A stretch of DNA of 16,485 nt from contig CAVOEV010000093.1 in assembly GCA_963694825.1 (NCBI GenBank), positions 1 to 16,485 on the forward strand. The letters run 5' to 3'. The translations under genes were made by a program, and so were the position numbers. Origin of the DNA: UBA8437 sp963694825 (GTDB taxonomy: Bacteria; Planctomycetota; Planctomycetia; Planctomycetales; Planctomycetaceae). Position 1 is the first letter of the stretch, and each line of letters starts with the position of its first letter. Below are positions 15,701 to 16,485 of this stretch, one piece after another. Below the pieces are notes generated by a model. That model did not search any database and was not told the DNA's origin. It saw only the letters and a list, made by a program, of their open reading frames with translations.

Positions 15701-16123
15701 GACGTGTTGGAGTCCCTCGGAGGTGATGCGGGTGTCGTCGATGTAGAGAATCGCAAGCTTGTCGAGCCCCTCGAGGACCGCCAGCCCGGTGTCGCTGAGC
15801 TGGGTATGCGAGAGCACCAGGGTGTCGAGGTTCTTGAGACCGCGGATGTGTGAGAGTCCATCGTCGGTGACGTGGGGCGTGACGACGGCCAGGTAGTCGA
15901 TCTGCACAAAGGCGGGAATGTGCGAGAGGTGGAAGTCTCGCACCAGCGGCTTGCTGAAGCGGACGAAGCGAACCGTGCCGTCGCGGTTCTTCTGGATATT
16001 CGAGGTGTGACCCCGCAGGGCCATGATCGCCGCGGTCTGTTCCGGCGGCGTCTCGGCCGGTGCCGTGGCCGGCAGCGACAGCACGATCAGGATCAGCAGC
16101 GATCTGTTCATCTGGCGTCTCAT
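12761..16123 (-). CDS. LRR / PSCyt1-like / BIG2 / DUF1549 / DUF1553 protein
   Basis: A 1120-residue exported protein. Order from the chosen start: signal peptide about 1-23 (MNRSLLILIVLSLPATAPA core); about eight 24-residue leucine-rich repeats, 79-269; a PSCyt1-like segment with CNGRACHG, C347-C352-H353 (C-x4-C-H); a BIG2-like beta domain, 439-522; DUF1549, about 539-754, containing a canonical CAQCH at 728-732; and DUF1553, about 831-1114, with NCDCERTNQPTLLQSLYTRN near 994. The haem-like motifs suggest a c-type cytochrome or metal-binding role in the envelope, but no activity is established for the family. Starts at 16123 (MRRQM) and 16111 (MNRS) both keep the signal; the open frame to 16261 adds unrelated sequence. 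The LRR part may mediate protein contacts. It is the first gene of the leftward operon with a DUF1501 partner. It shows no frame damage. Confidence 0.93.
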   Translation of the reverse strand: MRRQMNRSLLILIVLSLPATAPAETPPEQTAAIMALRGHTSNIQKNRDGTVRFVRFSKPLVRDFHLSHIPAFVQIDYLAVVTPHVTDDGLSHIRGLKNLDTLVLSHTQLSDTGLAVLEGLDKLAILYIDDTRITSEGLQHVAPLPVLKTLWLADTRVTSDGVATLAPLKTLEVLNLAGTDVDDQALAAIGKLSTLKSLYLDRTSITGATLKQLASLKQLEFLSLADTPLTDDAAEHLATLSAIKSLKQINLYRTAVTTKGVSALRDQQKTVSVTLSPKGPRKLTAFERLLLGQPLQSAARAKSTAKPPSPDADVLAPALTRFATADTKSPVPDFQRHIVPLLGVLGCNGRACHGSFQGQGGFTLSMFGYDFAADHRELTEKDQGRIDTESPLKSLVLRKPTGLEDHGGETRFAVDGWEYHLLHSWIKNGAKPRPTPEKIVALKVTPPQIVFDKPGAVRPLRVEVTWENGEREDVTCLARFEIKDDQVARVARGGQVTCRGPGDTHVLVMYDNEVIPIPVMLPVSPLAGDAFPNVPTPTPIDELVVGKLRQLGIEPSELCSDEDFLRRAYIDIAGTLPHHREIDSFIKDTSPDKREELVDRLLGSEAYATWWSMFLTDLTGSNIQQMGSTDINWAAASQWEAWLKRRVVDNDGWDKIAAGILLASSRRPDQSYLEYTQEQSDYLRRTDPVDAATLDFPMHYYWFRSDATKPLERALSFGYIFLGVRLQCAQCHKHPFDRWSKQDFDQFTNIFSRVRIGSAPDSRRDELNLRHRLGVPVKLDTAALRRQMYMRVFAEGLPIPYKEVYIQPPGPKPSPARLLGGEELDINALDDPREPLVEWLLRKDNPYFARAFVNRIWSRYFGRGIVDPPDDFNVGNPPSNALLLDWLAREFVGHGYDMKWLHRTIALSRTYQLGSGTTATNASDTRHFSHAALRRLPAEVIVDGILQATANNDGNRDRLSNMSQRRIGKHPGNLSKTSFDYALGVFGKPTRSTNCDCERTNQPTLLQSLYTRNDSEMLERIDRDDGWVCQVAHNLKIPLLSRNGSGSPVRARGAAVDKIAEEITPEYLTTEAYLRTLGRRPSVAETARCKTHFTASQNLIEGLRDLMWALLNTQEFLTNH

Positions 16124-16142
16124 GCACCAAGGGGGGCTACAG

Positions 16143-16162
16143 CCGAATCCTCGCGAATTCGG
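16143..16162. promoter_or_regulatory. Dyad upstream of the DUF1549/DUF1553 gene
   Basis: CCGAAT-N8-ATTCGG is a perfect 6-bp-arm dyad about 20 bp upstream of the start at 16123. It lies in the divergent gap shared with the aldo/keto reductase fragment at 16288. Arm length and spacing would suit a dimeric regulator, but a dyad this short can occur by chance. I see no convincing promoter in the rest of 16124-16287. Confidence 0.28.
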
Positions 16163-16287
16163 AAGAGAGCCCGACATGATGATCGTATCGGCTGAAGCAG
16201 GCCCGGTCAGCCCGAAACGATGTGTGGGCGACCGAGAGACTCCGGCCGTGTTCTGGTACAACGTGGCTCCCCGAGAAGGAGACCACC

Positions 16288-16363
16288 GTGAAATACCGAT
16301 CGTTGGGACGGACCGGGCTGGAAGTCAGCTCGATCGGGCTGGGCTGCGTGACGTTTGGGCGAG
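16288..16363 (+). pseudogene. Aldo/keto reductase, N-terminal fragment only
   Basis: GTG at 16288 starts MKYRSLGRTGLEVSSIGLGC, the typical N-terminus of NADPH-dependent aldo/keto reductases (first strand and GLG turn). It is preceded by AAGGAG at 16276-16281, six bases upstream, a strong ribosome site. Resemblance ends at VTFGR (about residue 25). The frame runs on to a stop at 16438-16440 with sequence unlike the family. The next conserved AKR features, such as the catalytic Asp/Tyr region, are absent. From about 16352 a second frame encodes SelO sequence instead. The gene therefore looks cut off by a deletion or a misjoin. Because start and ribosome site are intact, a 50-residue junk peptide could still be made. 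Confidence 0.8.
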
Positions 16364-16485
16364 GTGATCGACAGTCACGGACGGCGCAGAGATATCGCGT
16401 TGAAGGGGTCAGGGCCAACGCCCTTCTCTCGCGGCGGTGACGGCAAAGCTGGGGTTGGCTCCGTGTTGCGTGAGTACCTGATTAG
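16352..16485 (+). pseudogene. selO: SelO/YdiU-type protein adenylyltransferase, internal fragment running off the window
   Basis: The frame beginning cgt-ttg-ggc at 16352 reads RLGEVIDSHGRRRDIALKGS and then GPTPFSRGGDGKAGVGSVLR EYLI to the window edge. This matches the conserved pseudokinase-fold segment of SelO (UPF0061), which transfers AMP to protein hydroxyl groups; the usual family pattern is LGE...KG.G.TP.SR.GDGRA....LRE. The preceding roughly 100 residues of a normal SelO are missing, and a stop (16349-16351) lies just upstream in this frame. There is no proper start, although TTG at 16355 or GTG at 16364 exist. The fragment follows the aldo/keto reductase N-terminus in a different frame. 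Whether the rest of the gene is intact lies beyond the window. Confidence 0.83.

Noticed and set aside
1..16485. CRISPR array, tRNA, rRNA, insertion sequence or phage attachment site
   Set aside because: No regularly spaced repeats, cloverleaf, transposase or long terminal inverted repeats were seen. The repeats present are short tandem units inside genes or one gap.

Overview
The window is high-GC and gene-dense and looks chromosomal from a planctomycete (Planctomycetota). The reasons are five DUF1501 proteins, a large leucine-rich-repeat/BIG2/DUF1549/DUF1553 protein with c-type haem-like motifs, many Tat-like export signals, and loose or absent Shine-Dalgarno sites at several starts. I see no tRNA, rRNA, IS element, phage gene or CRISPR array.

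Layout. (1) 36-1136 (+) is a secreted GH33-type sialidase. (2) 1158-5339 (-) is a three-gene run transcribed leftwards: DUF1501, then a Tat-exported AGE-type epimerase-like protein, then another DUF1501. It converges on the sialidase. (3) 5340-5577 is a divergent intergenic region with a 16-bp palindrome and a possible promoter. (4) 5578-10003 (+) is DUF1501, an M81/MlrC-like gene broken by two frameshifts, then DUF1501. (5) 10008-16123 (-) is the large LRR/PSCyt1-like/DUF1549/DUF1553 protein, its DUF1501 partner, and a glycosidase-like secreted protein broken by a frameshift just after its signal peptide. (6) 16288-16485 (+) starts as an aldo/keto reductase and, after about 24 codons, switches in another frame to the interior of a SelO-type protein.

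How the genes may work together. Most products carry Sec or Tat export signals, so the region probably encodes an envelope or periplasmic set for polymer or glycan processing. The sialidase beside an exported AGE-type protein fits handling of sialic acid, N-acetylmannosamine or related sugars, but the real substrate cannot be read from sequence. The DUF1549/DUF1553 plus DUF1501 pair is a standard planctomycete gene couple with no established activity. Four of the five DUF1501 genes here have no such partner in the window.

The most notable structure is lesions rather than a new system. M81 has two frameshifts, one exactly explained by an 11-bp tandem duplication. The glycosidase-like gene has a one-base slip in a short G run. 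The right edge is an AKR::SelO junction. Either this is an eroding accessory region or the assembly has local errors. Read-level data would decide.
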